In this document: piece after piece, positions 23,271-34,468 of the stretch | How positions within the stretch are numbered: position 1 is the stretch's first letter | How the letters are laid out: each line of letters starts with the position of its first letter | Assembly: GCF_964019385.1 (NCBI RefSeq) | Contig: NC_088647.1 | Coordinates: forward strand, 1,069,585-1,133,584 | Direction: 5' to 3' | DNA: 64,000 bases | DNA from: Sycon ciliatum | Taxonomy: Eukaryota; Porifera; Calcarea; Leucosolenida; Sycettidae | Position numbers and translations under genes: made by a program | Notes under the pieces: generated by a model | Seen by the model: the letters and a program-made list of their open reading frames with translations, nothing else | Told to the model about the DNA's origin: nothing | The model's database searches: none

Positions 23271-23856
23271 GTTAATGTACTCTTGGTGGCAGCATTCTGG
23301 TGCCAAAGATGATATTTTTTCAGAAAAATAAGCACTAGAGAAATGGAGTGGGAGTAACCAGAATTATTCTATTAGCAGAGCTGCAATACTTGGGATATGA
23401 GATTATTCCCGTAGCTATGCAAAAGACGCTATTCAGTTGTACTTTAGTAGCATCTGGCGCTAGCCAGTATCCACACCGCTGTAATTCGGTGCGTGTCACG
23501 GTGTCTGGTAGGGTGGTTCACGTGGCATGCCATGGTTGGTGCAGTATCCCGTATGTGTCCCGTACCGTAATTCGAGTATGCGGTGCGCACCGTAGCATAG
23601 ATGTATCTGGAGCGCTGTACGAGCTAAGATGTCGGGGCAAATATGGGGACATTCACAACATGCAATGTGAATATGCACGTCAGTTTCGTTTTAAGAAGTG
23701 GGTTTGACGGAGTAAGAAAAGGCCCCAGCTTTGGCTGCTGCATGCTAGCCCAGTGGGTACCAATCTCCTGCTATCGGCCGAGTGCTGATGGAACGGAGTA
23801 GAAGAAAAAGAAAGAAGAATATTGCGTTCAAGAATACAATTTCGGTAAGGGATATA
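23271..23856. other. Start of the 13-kb block in the left arm, no gene seen
   Basis: No protein similarity was found. GTTAATGTACTCTTGG at the start resembles GTTCATGGACTCTCG in the outer arm (63178), hinting at a rearrangement. An open frame 23348-23707 (119 codons) resembles nothing known. Confidence 0.4.
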
Positions 23857-24541
23857 CAGTAAAACCTGTAACTAAAGACCGCCGTCACTAGCGACCAGCC
23901 TGGTACTACCGACCACTTCGCCAGGCACGGAAGGTCTCACATTCAAAATGCACTGTGACTAGCGACTACCTTCTGAACGCGACCAGCGACCGCCTTTTCC
24001 TGTCCCAAACACAATTTTTGACCCGTAACTAGCGACCGCGATGTAGGAAATCAAATGTTGCTCGAAGCTCCTTCTTGAAATTTTACTGATTTTCCATGGT
24101 CCTGAAAAGAATCTTTCGATACTACAGCTGAACAAATGAATGCAGGTAATTTTGGCTGTGGAGTCGGTGTGGACTGCACTACACCTGTCAAAATTTCAAG
24201 CGCTGTCAAGAAAAAACATGATAGGAAACGTCTTGGAGAGCGCATCGAAAGCGCTCTCTGGTCGATGTTACTACTCGGAGGAGAAACGAAGACTGGGCGG
24301 CTCTGTCACACCAGTCATACAGACGGATTGACGATGGCATCAAGGAATCCAGAAACAAAGCAGCACCACAAGGTCCTGATGCTGAAGGATCGCGTTCAAG
24401 CAATCCAGAAGTCACAACAAGGACAGTCGGTATGATTGATCGCATGAACAAATTTGAAGCCCAGCGCGAAACGAAACTTCCCCAGGGATTTTGACTCCTG
24501 GCTTCAGAAGTAGCAGCTGAATTTGAAGTCTGCAAAAAATT

Positions 24542-24588
<47 letters not shown>

Positions 24589-24769
24589 TCTCCGTCTTTC
24601 TGACATTGCGCAAGTCCTGGGGAATCGTATTAGCTGCATTTTGACATACATATCATATAATGGGATCCACATATGGTCACGCGGTGCAAACCTCTAACTA
24701 AAGACCACCTGCTACTAAAGACCGCTTTTGCTGGCACCAAGGGGTGGTCGGTAGTCACAGGTTTTACTG
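23857..24769 (+). mobile_element. Pogo/Tigger-like element with CENP-B-type HTH remnant
   Basis: Ends CAGTAAAACCTGTAACTAAA and CACAGGTTTTACTG, flanked by TA (23855-23856, 24770-24771); 913 bp. On the + strand near 24355-24430 the frame reads KQHHKVLMLKDRVQAIQKSQ, the start of the CENP-B/pogo DNA-binding domain, then degenerates. Repeated words of the type CTAGCGACC/CTAAAGACC near both ends look like sub-terminal binding motifs. Confidence 0.7.
24548..24586. repeat. (TC)n microsatellite
   Basis: Inside the pogo-like element. Confidence 0.95.
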
Positions 24770-24829
24770 TACCGGTAAGTGGATAGCTAACTAAAATAAT
24801 TAGCCGTATGGTTTAGAAATAGTGGTGGC

Positions 24830-24916
24830 GACTCTGGATGGCAGTCGTGAGTCTGTCAAGTGTCAAGTCGACGGAATAGCGCTAGCTCCAGTGTGGGGAG
24901 CAAACCCATTCCTAGG
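24830..24916. repeat. Dispersed repeat, copy 1
   Basis: About 85 bp starting GACTCTGGATGGCAG and containing GTCAAGTGTCAAGTC and AATAGCG. A similar direct copy lies at 35540-35626. Confidence 0.6.
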
Positions 24917-25009
24917 TTAGCATCCCCCCACCTCACAACAGAGCAACCGAGTTTTGGATTAAGCTGGGAGTGCCGATTCGAGCAACTGGTATGATGGCTC
25001 TGCTTGGAG

Positions 25010-25262
25010 CCACTAGATGGCTCGCAGCTGAGCCGGCAAATGACTCTGCTTGGAGCCGGCAAATGACTCCGCATGGGGCCACCGAATGACTTCGCATGGA
25101 GCCGCCGAATGACTCTGCATGGAGCCGCCGAATGACCCCGCATGGAGCCGCCGAATGACCCCGCATGGAGCCCCAAATTGACTCCGCATGGAGCCGCCAA
25201 TGACTCCGCATGGAGCCGCCAATGACTCCGCATGGAGCCGCCAATGACTCTGAGTAGAGCCT
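25010..25262. repeat. Minisatellite of about 22 bp
   Basis: Ten or more units of the form GACTCCGCATGGAGCCGCCAAT with length variants. Open frames on the minus strand (HAESLAAPCGVIGG and so on) are by-products. Confidence 0.9.
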
Positions 25263-25379
25263 CCAAATGCTAAATATATTGGTAAGCATAACCAGTTGAG
25301 AGCATATATTCCATAAATCGGCACTCCCGGAGCGGATCACAAAGTGCAGCTACCCGTGCAATCTGTAAGCGGTGCAAGC

Positions 25380-26860
25380 TAGGTAAAGACTGTCAGAACT
25401 TGATATCATGGGCTGAGGCCATTGCCGCAGCCACCCATACTTTGGCTGCAGGTGGCGTCCGAATGTTACTCGGGCAGACATCGCTTTCCACCTTCCCGCC
25501 TCTCTGAATATCGAGTCCCGCAGCTGATTCGAAACGAGTGGCCGGTGTACAACGCCAGGCCAAAGCCACAACTGATGAGCAATATCCTCGCAGTTGCTGT
25601 AAATGCCCATCGATTGGCATTCGCAGCTGATGCCGCTAGTTTTCCCAGGTGCTGCGGGCTGCCACAATTGCAAACAACCCTTTGCGATTGCTGCTCTGCT
25701 TGATTGACTGTCCATCGCCCTATCCCCGGTCGAAATTGTACGAGCACCGGCCAAGTGCACCACTTGCATCAGTGAATACCAGCAAGTCGGGGGACGGCGT
25801 CCATTTAGGGTATAGGAAGAAGGACCGGCCGTTCCGCTAATCCAGGAGCTCAGGCCATCAGCAAAGATCTTTGAGGCACTCTTTGGAGAGCTTGATCAGG
25901 TAACACGGCTGCCGGTACCAGTTGGCAAGTGACCACAATCTGCAATTTGCATCCAGGGGCTATCACTCTTGTAGCAAACGGGAGCTTTCCCAGAAGAGAC
26001 TCGAGTTGACATTGGGTAGTTGAAGCTGTGTGAAGAGTGGCCCGAAGGAGATCACGAAGCTCGGCAAGTTCGTCCATAGGCATACTGATGTTAGCGCGGC
26101 GGGTGTCCAGGATGACGCCGATAAACATCAGGACGTGGGCTGGACCCTCCACTTTCGCTGACGCCAGAGAAAACACCGAGGTATGTAAACGCGCGGCGCC
26201 GAGTAGCGAGTTGCTGGCGAGCTAACACAAGTTCAGAGCAGGCATGGAGACAGAAACGTTAGTCGAGGCACTCCCCGTAATAGGATGATGCCAATAACGT
26301 CAGGACTTGAGCTGGACCCTCCACTTTTGCTGGGGCCAGAGAAACATCGAAGTATGTAAATGCTCGGAGCAGAATAGCGAATTGCTGGCAAGCTAACACA
26401 AGTCCAGAGCATGCACTGAGGAAGTAACGTTAGTTGAGGTATTCCCCGTAATGCAATAGGCGTGTGAGTGCGAACTGCTAGCACATAATCCATTCACTGG
26501 CGGATGCGACAGAGTTCCATATAGCTGGACTGGAGCGTAATACAGTCTGAAGGGCAGGGCACTCTCATAAAAGTATTGATCCTGCCAGCGGATCGACAAG
26601 GACCAATCCTCCGGGCGGACGGGAATTCGGCAGAATGCACTTTTAACATTGAGCTTAGCAAGATACACCGGGGCGAGCACAATTGTGGAGGAAATTGTTT
26701 GGGAACGCATGTTCCGCAAGTTGCATGCTCGAAAGTCGAAAACAGCAATGACATGCAAGAGACATTGTACAGGATCTTGGAGGGCGCATGACCATGTGAC
26801 TCGCGCATGCGTGCAGGTCGGGCCAGCTCGCTGGACTGCCTGCTAACTTGCGTTAGCATG
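25380..26860 (-). pseudogene. Decayed DIRS/Ngaro-type reverse transcriptase-RNase H
   Basis: Read on the minus strand in several broken frames. 26758-26600 gives AKLNVKSAFCRIPVRPEDW and YESALPFRLYYAP, the tyrosine-recombinase-retrotransposon form of RT. 26176-25850 gives FIGVILDTRRANISMP and LESLLGKLPFATRVIAPG, the RT-to-RNase H joint. 25800-25740 gives LLVFTDASGA, the RNase H start. There are many stops and frameshifts. A ~165-bp stretch is duplicated in tandem (about 26105-26270 and 26283-26450). The closest relative in the window is the Ngaro RT at 30600-32312. Confidence 0.75.
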
Positions 26861-26879
26861 CTAACGCTCATTATGGTTT

Positions 26880-27900
26880 AGATCGCATTATTGTAATGGT
26901 TGCGGTTTGATTTCAAAAGACCATAGAACGTGTCGTACTATCGGTCGAAAGTTTAGGGATGTGGTACTAATGGGCTGGGAATGTAAGGATCGGGTAGATT
27001 GCAGTGTTTTAATGGTCCTAGTTGTTGTATAAATAGAATGCTGAGATAATTAGAAGAGGACTATGAGGAGGAGCAAAATGACAGGGGTGACAGTGTTAAA
27101 GCTCTGAGCAGACGGCGTCGGCAGGAGTGCCTACACAGAGAGTAGAAGAAGGGAGAAGAGAGGTCCCGCCGCCTCGAGAGTCGCCGTGCTTGCGAAAGGC
27201 TATGCCAACAGCAAGAAACGACGGAGCAAATATCCCGTCGTTTGGAGACTCACCGCCTTCGTGACAAGACGCGTTGACAGCTAGAGACCGCTGCACAGGC
27301 ATCCATTCAGCAGGAGAAAATACATGCTCTCATGCTCGAACTTGTTCGGTGTGATCATCATGTTACGCACCAGCCTGGCCCTATTCCGTTGATGTTCCGT
27401 ACCATTCTGGCAAAGACTGCTGGCCACATGTTGAAACAGGGCTTGAAAAAAATGAAATAAGCTAGTACCAAAGCGTAATCTATTATTATATTTACTTTTA
27501 CTTGGTAGAATGTACCTGTCTGAGAGTTTGAGTTTTGAGTTATGTATCGATGTGCGTTTATGAACTAAAGTTTTGATTGTCATGCACATGTTTTTGTATT
27601 GCAAAGACGTTTCTATCAGTTCGAACAACACACATGATGACCTAGGCAAATATTAAGCATAGCGAGGGCTCCTGGGCGGTCAAGCCCTCTCTAGCCTTCA
27701 AGCCCAAGCGCTCTTTATTTGTGCGATATCGAAATGAAAAACTAAATGATATAACAACGATGAACAATTTATTTCAGCCAAGTACAAGTGGGGTCTATTG
27801 GTATCCTTTATTTCAGCCGAATAAAACTGTTGTTTATTCCTATCGCATAATGCATGATAACCTAGGCAAAAAAGATAGTGAGGGCCCTGAGCTTTCAACT
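26880..27900. other. No gene recognised
   Basis: AT-rich stretch with short open frames only. A related pair of words (CCTTTATTTCAGCCGAATAAA and TTTATTTCAGCCAAGTAC) repeats near 27766-27830. No terminal repeats or protein similarity were seen. Confidence 0.4.
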
Positions 27901-28104
27901 GAGCTCTCTCGTTGGAATTATTAATATGGAGGTGTATGTGCCAATTTTTCACGTAGGATTGCCTGCCACTTGCAGCACTGCATTGCCTTCTGCAACTTGG
28001 GGGAAGCTGCGTGCTCAGGCCCGTAGCAGCTCCATTCTGGTTGGTCCAGCGAGACCTGACTTCCACAACTTTGCGTGCTTTTCTTGTGACGGGCATATAC
28101 ATGG

Positions 28105-28138
28105 TACAAAGTATGTGTGTATGTGTGTGTGTCCGTGT

Positions 28139-28170
<32 letters not shown>
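28105..28170. repeat. (TG)n microsatellite
   Basis: TG-rich run directly before the LINE fragment. Confidence 0.9.
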
Positions 28171-28171
<1 letters not shown>

Positions 28172-28172
<1 letters not shown>

Positions 28173-28383
28173 TGGCGTTCCTCTGGAGCAGCTTGGTGAC
28201 ATCGTCCAAGATCGACAGGGATGGCGGGTCACCTGCCGTGACGCTGTCGACGCTATTGTCCAGTCCCGCATGGAGCCTGTGGCGAAGCCCCTCATTTGTG
28301 GCACTTGTGCGCGCAGTTTTCGTCGGCCACAGGATATTGCGACGCACAAGTGTAACGCTGTTCGCGCGGCCCGCGCGCGCTGA
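28172..28383 (+). pseudogene. C-terminal end of a LINE ORF2 (zinc-finger tail)
   Basis: Reads LEQLGDIVQDRQGWRVTCRD, then ICGTCARSFRRPQDIATHKC and a stop at 28381-28383. The QDRxxWR stretch followed by CxxC...HxxxC is the usual tail of several animal non-LTR retrotransposon proteins. Only this end remains. Confidence 0.6.
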
Positions 28384-28478
28384 GTATGGCGTTCCCCGCC
28401 CGGTGGACAACACGTCTCCTGGTCTGCCCCGTATGGGGCCACATAGCCAGTCATGGCAGTGGAAGAAGGAAGGAAGGA

Positions 28479-28481
<3 letters not shown>

Positions 28482-28534
<53 letters not shown>

Positions 28535-28553
28535 GTATATGTGTGTGTGTGTG

Positions 28554-28604
<51 letters not shown>

Positions 28605-28623
28605 GTATATGTGTGTGTGTGTG

Positions 28624-28665
<42 letters not shown>

Positions 28666-28690
28666 CGTGCGTGTGTGTGTGTGTGCGTGT
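28482..28690. repeat. (TG)n microsatellite with duplicated TATG block
   Basis: About 210 bp; two copies of a GTATGTATGTATGTGTATAT block lie about 72 bp apart. Confidence 0.93.
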
Positions 28691-28744
28691 GCCCCCCACC
28701 CAAACCAAAATCATGGTTTCTGGCCCCCACCTCTAACGACGATC

Positions 28745-28858
28745 TAGAGCCGCTCGCGACTCGAACCATGGAGATTGCCCATGTGTCGTCTTTTCGTTAC
28801 CTTGGATCCAACATACACAGCAACGGCCGATGTCATGATGATGTTACATCCCGGATCT
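28745..28858 (+). pseudogene. LINE ORF2 internal fragment
   Basis: Reads LEPLATRTMEIAHVSSFRYL then GSNIHSNGRCHDDVTSRIS, the segment after the RT palm found in L1/RTE-like LINEs (FxYLGSxIxxxG). It lies downstream of the C-terminal fragment at 28172-28383, so the order is not that of one element. Confidence 0.6.
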
Positions 28859-28872
28859 CTGTCTTTTCTCCT

Positions 28873-28876
<4 letters not shown>

Positions 28877-28925
<49 letters not shown>

Positions 28926-28992
28926 GTGTGTTTGTGTGTGTGTGTGTGTGTGTCTCTCTCTCCCTCTCTCTCTCTCTCTCTCCCTCTCTCTG

Positions 28993-29077
<85 letters not shown>

Positions 29078-29096
29078 ACCCCGCTCTCTCTCTCTG
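28877..29096. repeat. (TGTC)n, (TG)n and (TC)n compound microsatellite
   Basis: Ten TGTC units, then TG, then about 130 bp of TC. It abuts the left end of the Ngaro element. Confidence 0.95.
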
Positions 29097-29103
29097 TGTC
29101 AAT

Positions 29104-29349
29104 ATGTGGGCTTTGCGCAGCAAAGCCTAGTTAGCCCATGCACACGCATGCTGGTGGTGGAGTGCTGCGAGTGCGTGTCATGTGACCACCTCGTGATTAA
29201 GCTGTGTGCGCCGTGTATGGCCTGGCAAAATTTTATGGACAATCGTGGATCCAGCGTCTAATTATTTGGAGACGTGTTTTGCTGAGCTGTCTTTGTGCGA
29301 AGGAGCATTCTTTGCAGTTGCAGTTTCTGTGTGAAGTCAAAGTTTTTTC
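29104..29349 (+). repeat. Ngaro repeat A1
   Basis: Starts ATGTGGGCTTTGCGCAGC, ends AAAGTTTTTTC; the same as 34165-34410. Confidence 0.9.
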
Positions 29350-29395
29350 TTCCTTCCGAGGTTTCCCCTTTTCTCCGTTACTTGCGGAGATTAAT

Positions 29396-30601
29396 ATGAG
29401 CACCCGACGTGTCGCGACCCGCAGCATGGCTGTGCGAGCTCCTCCTGCTGCTGCAGCACCCCCTGCTCCCCCGACCCGCAGCATGGCGGCTCGAGCTTCT
29501 CCTGCTGCTGCAGCACCCCCTGCTCCCCCGGCAACGCCGGCTCCGGCGCCTGGGTTTTCTCCTGGCCAAATGGCAACCCTCCAGGCCTTGATCGCCACAT
29601 CTGTCCAGGCGGCTGTTAGAGCCGTCGCCCCTGCAGCCTCGGGTCAGGCGGAGTCGACACGCCGTCCGTCCCGCCCGGCTGCCCCTGCCAACACTGCCGA
29701 GCCTCGGGTGCAGGTGGAGGAGTCGTTTCCTACAGGTACGGGTGTGTGTAGTAGTAGTTCCACACGTGTGCCTACTAGTGCTAGCCTCCCTACCCCTGTG
29801 GCTGCGTCGACTGTCGTCGACGGGCTGTCTCCCCCTATACCTAGTGGTGTGACTATCCATAGCTCTCGTGTGCCTACTCCTAGTCCTAGTGTGAATAACT
29901 CTAGCAGTCTCCCGTACAATGATTTTGTGTGTAACCCTAGTGCTGTCAATGTCGGGTCCCGTAATGGGGTGACTGACCACGTGCCCCGTAGTACGTACGA
30001 CAAGGTGCTGCGCGGGGAATATGTGGAGCTTGCGTTGTTCCTCACCCCCCTCGCGGACGAGCCAGCCGCAAAGCGAGTCCGGGTGTCGGAGGATAGTGGC
30101 CAGCTAGTGCTCTCCCCGTCCCTGCCATCCCGCCGCAAGCTGGAGAGCCTGCCCGTTTGGCTGGAGGCATGGTCGGTGTATTGCGCACTGATCTGCGACA
30201 CCCAACCCGCAAGGGCGGTGTCGCTGATTACATATCAGCTTCGTATCATTCAAGCGGCGAAACGATATAGGTGGGCGGCGGTGTGCCAATATGACGAGGA
30301 GTTCCGTCGGAAACTCGCCCACAGCCCTGGCATGCAGTGGGATGTGGTGGATCAGGACCTGTACACCCGCTGTTTCACAGGCCAGGCGCTCGTTCTCTGC
30401 CCGCTATGCAAGCGTCTCGGACACACCGCCAACACCTGCACCTCCCGGGACCAGCGCAAGCCCGGCACGACCCAGCCAGCGTGCGAGCTGCACAACAAGG
30501 GCCGGTGCAATTTTCGGAACTGTAGGTATCGCCACGTCTGCAGCTCCTGCGGAGCTCCCGATCACGTCGCCACCCGGTGCGGGGCTCGCGCCGGCCAGTG
30601 A
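29396..30601 (+). CDS. Ngaro Gag-like protein with zinc fingers
   Basis: 402 codons from ATG 29396 (upstream frame open from 29204). Ala/Pro-rich N-terminus with a duplicated RSMAxRAxPAAAAPPAPP block, then a Ser/Thr-rich middle. A C-terminal zinc region has CPLCKRLGHTANTC, a CxxxxxxxCxxxxCxxxxC array (HNKGRCNFRNCRYRHVC) and CGAPDHVATRC. Such knuckles bind nucleic acid in retroelement Gag proteins. It overlaps the next ORF, which is in another frame. Confidence 0.85.
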   Translation: MSTRRVATRSMAVRAPPAAAAPPAPPTRSMAARASPAAAAPPAPPATPAPAPGFSPGQMATLQALIATSVQAAVRAVAPAASGQAESTRRPSRPAAPANTAEPRVQVEESFPTGTGVCSSSSTRVPTSASLPTPVAASTVVDGLSPPIPSGVTIHSSRVPTPSPSVNNSSSLPYNDFVCNPSAVNVGSRNGVTDHVPRSTYDKVLRGEYVELALFLTPLADEPAAKRVRVSEDSGQLVLSPSLPSRRKLESLPVWLEAWSVYCALICDTQPARAVSLITYQLRIIQAAKRYRWAAVCQYDEEFRRKLAHSPGMQWDVVDQDLYTRCFTGQALVLCPLCKRLGHTANTCTSRDQRKPGTTQPACELHNKGRCNFRNCRYRHVCSSCGAPDHVATRCGARAGQ

Positions 30602-32312
30602 GGCCCCGGCTAGTCCGTATCCTGCTTTATCCACGCACACACCTCACACTCCTGTTGTTTTTAATGCATTCGTGTCTGATTCGCACGCACGTACACACCC
30701 TGCCTTACCCACGCACACCCCTCACACTCCAATTGTTCTGCAGGCATTGGAAATTGAATTGCTCGCACACCCTGATCCTGCATTTGTTGCCCATTTGTTA
30801 GATGGTTTACGCTATGGTTTTAGAGTTGGCTATGACGGTCCCCGTCATTCTTTGCTTTGTGAGAATCTTGCTTCGGCATTTGTTTCCCCTGAGATTGTTT
30901 CAGCTTACCTCGCTAAAGAGGTTCAGCTTGGTCATACGGCCGGTCCGTTTCGGCAACCCCCGTTCGCCAACTTCCGCTCGGCTGGCGTCGGTGTCATTCC
31001 GAAGAAGTCAGGTGGCCACCGCCTGATAGTGCATCTGTCCGCGCCGGCCGGCGCTAGTATCAACGATGGCATTCCCGAAGACCTGTACAGCCTCGAGTAC
31101 ATTACTGTGGACGTCGTCGTGGGGCACGTGATCCGTCACGGCAAGGGCGCGCTAATGTACAAGGTGGATATCCGCCACGCGTTCCGAAACATCCCCGTCC
31201 ACCCACACGATTGGCCCCTCCTAGGCATGGTGTGGGACGGGCAGTATTACTTCGACAAGGTCCTGCCATTCGGGCTGCGGTCTTCCCCGGCTCTCTTCAA
31301 CCTGCTGGCAGATGCGCTATGTTGGATACTCCGGCACAACTATTCCCTGGCCGACCTCGAGCATTATCTGGACGACTACATCGGCGTCGCCCCGCCTAGC
31401 CCCTCTCCATCGTCATCTACCGCAGCCATTCAACAAGCGACGCTGCTAACCGTGTTTGAGAACTTGGGCGTTCCAGTGGCTACCGGCCAGGACAAGGTCG
31501 TCCCTCCAACGACTGTGATGACTGTGCTGGGGATCGAAGTTGACAGTGTGGAGCAGGCGACTCGGCTCCCCCAGGACAAGTTGTCCGCCCTCCACGCAGC
31601 TCTGGCAACTTGGCTCCAGCGCACCGACTGCTCCAAGCGTGAGCTCCTGTCCCTCATAGGCACGCTGTCCTTCGCCGCCAAGGTGGTCCCCCCGGGCCGC
31701 ACGTTCATTCGGCGCCTCATTGACCTCAGCACAACGGCTTCCTCCATGTCTGCCCGGATCCCGATCGATGAGGAAGCGCGCCTCGACATCGTCTGGTGGC
31801 ATCGCTTTGCAGCCGACTGGAATGGGAAGTCCTTCTTCCACGACCAGGCCTGGTCCCGTTCTCCTGACCTCCAGTTGTTCACAGACGCCTCCGGCGAGGG
31901 CTACGGGGGCTACTTCCAGGGCGACTGGTTTTTTGGGAAGTGGCCGGAGGAGTTTGAATCTCCTCAGCTAAGCGTTATTATGGTTAGAGAAATGGTTCCC
32001 ATTGCCCTAGCTTGCTGCATTTGGGGTCCGTGCTGGGCAGGGAAGAAGCTGCTGTTTCATTGCGATAACGAGGCGGTAGTTAGAGCTTGGAAGAATGGTT
32101 CATGTAGGAACAAGCAGGCCATGGCGTTGATCCGTTTTATGTTAGCTGTTGCCGCTAGGCACAATTTCATATTGTATATCCGCCATATTGCTGGTACTAA
32201 TAACGGCATTGCTGATGCTCTTTCTCGCTTGCAGCTGACCCGCTTCCGTCAACTGGCGCCAACGGCGGCTGCTTCGCCAGTGCCATGCCCCTGCCCGACC
32301 GTGCTGCTCTAG
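30600..32312 (+). CDS. Ngaro reverse transcriptase-RNase H
   Basis: The frame is open from 30291 and probably entered by frameshift or re-initiation near the end of Gag. RT motifs: VIPKKSGGHRLIVHLS, LMYKVDIRHAFRNIPVHP, VLPFGLRSSPALFN, and YLDDYIGV at 31364-31387. An RT-RH joint (LSLIGTLSFAAKVVPPGRTF) is followed by RNase H with LFTDASGEGYGG, LFHCDNEAVV and HIAGTNNGIADALSR. The arrangement is that of DIRS/Ngaro RTs. It overlaps the recombinase ORF by 28 bp. Confidence 0.9.
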   Translation, partial: EAPASPYPALSTHTPHTPVVFNAFVSDSHARTHPALPTHTPHTPIVLQALEIELLAHPDPAFVAHLLDGLRYGFRVGYDGPRHSLLCENLASAFVSPEIVSAYLAKEVQLGHTAGPFRQPPFANFRSAGVGVIPKKSGGHRLIVHLSAPAGASINDGIPEDLYSLEYITVDVVVGHVIRHGKGALMYKVDIRHAFRNIPVHPHDWPLLGMVWDGQYYFDKVLPFGLRSSPALFNLLADALCWILRHNYSLADLEHYLDDYIGVAPPSPSPSSSTAAIQQATLLTVFENLGVPVATGQDKVVPPTTVMTVLGIEVDSVEQATRLPQDKLSALHAALATWLQRTDCSKRELLSLIGTLSFAAKVVPPGRTFIRRLIDLSTTASSMSARIPIDEEARLDIVWWHRFAADWNGKSFFHDQAWSRSPDLQLFTDASGEGYGGYFQGDWFFGKWPEEFESPQLSVIMVREMVPIALACCIWGPCWAGKKLLFHCDNEAVVRAWKNGSCRNKQAMALIRFMLAVAARHNFILYIRHIAGTNNGIADALSRLQLTRFRQLAPTAAASPVPCPCPTVLL

Positions 32313-33214
32313 GCCTCGAGGCTGATGCCCTTGTAGCAGGTTCAGTGTCAGAACGCTCAGCGAGAACGTTCTCCACTGGCATTGATGCCTTCAATGATTA
32401 TTGCGTTAAACATATTGTCAATCCCCTTGCACCCTCTAAGGAGGATATCGTATTATTTGCTACCGAGCTGTCTCGTACGAGGTGTGTGGCGACTGTGCGT
32501 GTGTATTTGTCAGCGGTACGGTATCATTTGCTGTGCAAGCGTGTTCCGGTGACTTGTATGCAGTCCGTCCGTCTTTCTGCAGTTCTCAAGGGCCTTGAGA
32601 GGAGGCAGGGTCCCGCAACCACGACGCGGAGAGGTCTCACTGGGCAAGATCTGGCCGACTTACAGCATTTCCTACTCCGGTCCAACTACAGCGAGTCGGA
32701 CCGCGCAATGATCTGGGCCAGTGTCTTGACAGCGTTCCACGGCCTTCTGCGGGCGAGTGAGTTCCTGGCACCGCATGCAACAAGAGTCGATAGCACGCGC
32801 ACGCTAACCTGGCAGCAGATCAGTGTCCAGGCATCATCGGCAGTCGTCCGCTTGCGGGTGACGAAGACAGCCCAGCTGGGTGACGGCGGCCAAGTACAGC
32901 TGCGCGAGACACGCGACGACTTCTGCCCTGTGCGTGCCCTGACCGCCTATCTGGACCTTGCGGGTCAGAGAGAGGCGACGGAGCCAGTGTTTGTGTTTGC
33001 GTCTGGCCGGTTTCTGACCAGGGAGGAACTGACCAAGATTCTGCGGCTAGCCCTGAGGACGAACGAGGTCAGCTCTCACTCCATGCGTATCGGTGGCGCT
33101 TCACTCATGGCTCAGCGTGGGGCAAGTGAATGGCAAGTAAAGCGGGCGGGCCGCTGGAGAAGCTCTGCATGCGAACGTTATGTGCGGCAGGCAGCCGGGA
33201 TGCCTAGCTTGTAA
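32285..33214 (+). CDS. Ngaro tyrosine recombinase
   Basis: 309 codons starting MPLPDRAALGLEADALVAGS. Core motifs: first Arg in FHGLLRASEFL (about 155), Lys-containing LRVTKTAQ, His-x-x-Arg in SSHSMRIGGASLMAQ (about 264-267), GRWRSSACERYVRQ with the nucleophile Tyr near 299. All four catalytic positions are present, so it looks able to integrate a circular cDNA. Gene order and repeats support Ngaro rather than Crypton. Confidence 0.9.
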   Translation: MPLPDRAALGLEADALVAGSVSERSARTFSTGIDAFNDYCVKHIVNPLAPSKEDIVLFATELSRTRCVATVRVYLSAVRYHLLCKRVPVTCMQSVRLSAVLKGLERRQGPATTTRRGLTGQDLADLQHFLLRSNYSESDRAMIWASVLTAFHGLLRASEFLAPHATRVDSTRTLTWQQISVQASSAVVRLRVTKTAQLGDGGQVQLRETRDDFCPVRALTAYLDLAGQREATEPVFVFASGRFLTREELTKILRLALRTNEVSSHSMRIGGASLMAQRGASEWQVKRAGRWRSSACERYVRQAAGMPSL

Positions 33215-33376
33215 GTTATTGAGCGGCGCTCGCCATGATAACTAGTGTGTGTATGCCTGCACGGGCGCGGTATTAATGTGAGGAATTCGCGGCACCTGCA
33301 GCTGTGGTCACAAAGCTAGCTCGTTGTGGGTTGCGGGGATCGGGATGCCATGGTTTCTAGGACTACTATCTTTTTT

Positions 33377-34164
33377 GGGGCAAACGGGCCTCCTATTATG
33401 TCTGTATGTTGTGACGCCTGATGCCAGGCAGTCGTGTGAGCCCTCGGTGGGCGATTGGCTGGCCTCGGTGGCCGTTTGTGTGCCCTCGGCGGGCAAGATG
33501 ATATCGGCCCACGGTGGGCAGTTTGCTTGCCTCGGTGGCAATTTGCGCACCCTCGATGGGTTGTCTGCTGGTTTAGCCCTCGACGGGCGGTTTGCTGGCC
33601 GCGGCGGCCATTTGAGCGCCCTCGGTGGGCAGTATACTAGTTTACCCCTCGGCGGGCGGTTTGCTGGCCTCGGCGGCCATGTGTGCGCCCTCGGTGGGCA
33701 GTATGCTAGTTTAGCCCTCGGCGGGCGGTTTGCTGGCCTCGGCGGCCATTTGCGCGCCCTCGGTGGGCAGTAGGCTAGTTTAGCCATTTGGGCGCCCTCG
33801 GTGGGCAGTATGCTAGTTTAGCCCGCGGCGGGCCGCGGTGGCCATTTGGGCGCCCTTGGCGGGCGGATGCTAGTTTCAGGCATGCATCTTTACTCAATCA
33901 ATTATTATCAAAGAGCATATTCTTGAATATTTGAATTGTCCAAAAGAAATCATGGCAACCCCCAACCCAATGTGTCTATTGTACGTTTGTGCACGCCATA
34001 GTGAGCGGTACGTTGTGCGGGTGTCTGCGTGTCAGAGCATGGGTACACCAGTGGCGTGTGCGTGCATGTGTGCGCTTGCGTCTGGCTGCATGAGTGCACG
34101 AGTGCCCAAGCTGGGCGTGCGGGTGCACTTGAGGTGCTTGCATGTTGACGGGTGCAGGGGTTAA
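33377..34164 (+). repeat. Ngaro repeat B1 with internal minisatellite
   Basis: Starts GGGGCAAACGGGCC, ends GCAGGGGTTAA; the same as B2. 33430-33875 is a tandem array of about 60-70 bp units built from CCTCGGTGGGCAGT and CTGGCCTCGGCGGCCA. Confidence 0.88.
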
Positions 34165-34410
34165 ATGTGGGCTTTGCGCAGCAAAGCCTAGTTAGCCCAT
34201 GCACACGCATGCTGGTGGTGGAGTGCTGCGAGTGCGTGTCATGTGACCACCTCGTGATTAAGCTGTGTGCGCCGTGTATGGCCTGGCAAAATTTTATGGA
34301 CAATCGTGGATCCAGCGTCTAATTATTTGGAGACGTGTTTTGCTGAGCTGTCTTTGTGCGAAGGAGCATTCTTTGCAGTTGCAGTTTCTGTGTGAAGTCA
34401 AAGTTTTTTC
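34165..34410 (+). repeat. Ngaro repeat A2
   Basis: Copy of A1 directly joined to the end of B1. After it, 34411-34468 holds A2-specific sequence with a long poly-G run. Confidence 0.9.
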
Positions 34411-34468
34411 CCTCCCTCCCACCCCTTTTGAAGGGGCATTTTGTTTCTCCGGTGGGGGGGGGGGGGGG

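Noticed and set aside
24856..25340. Three overlapping minus-strand frames with MRSHWRLHAESL-type repeats
   Set aside because: By-products of a 22-bp minisatellite; no stable protein family.
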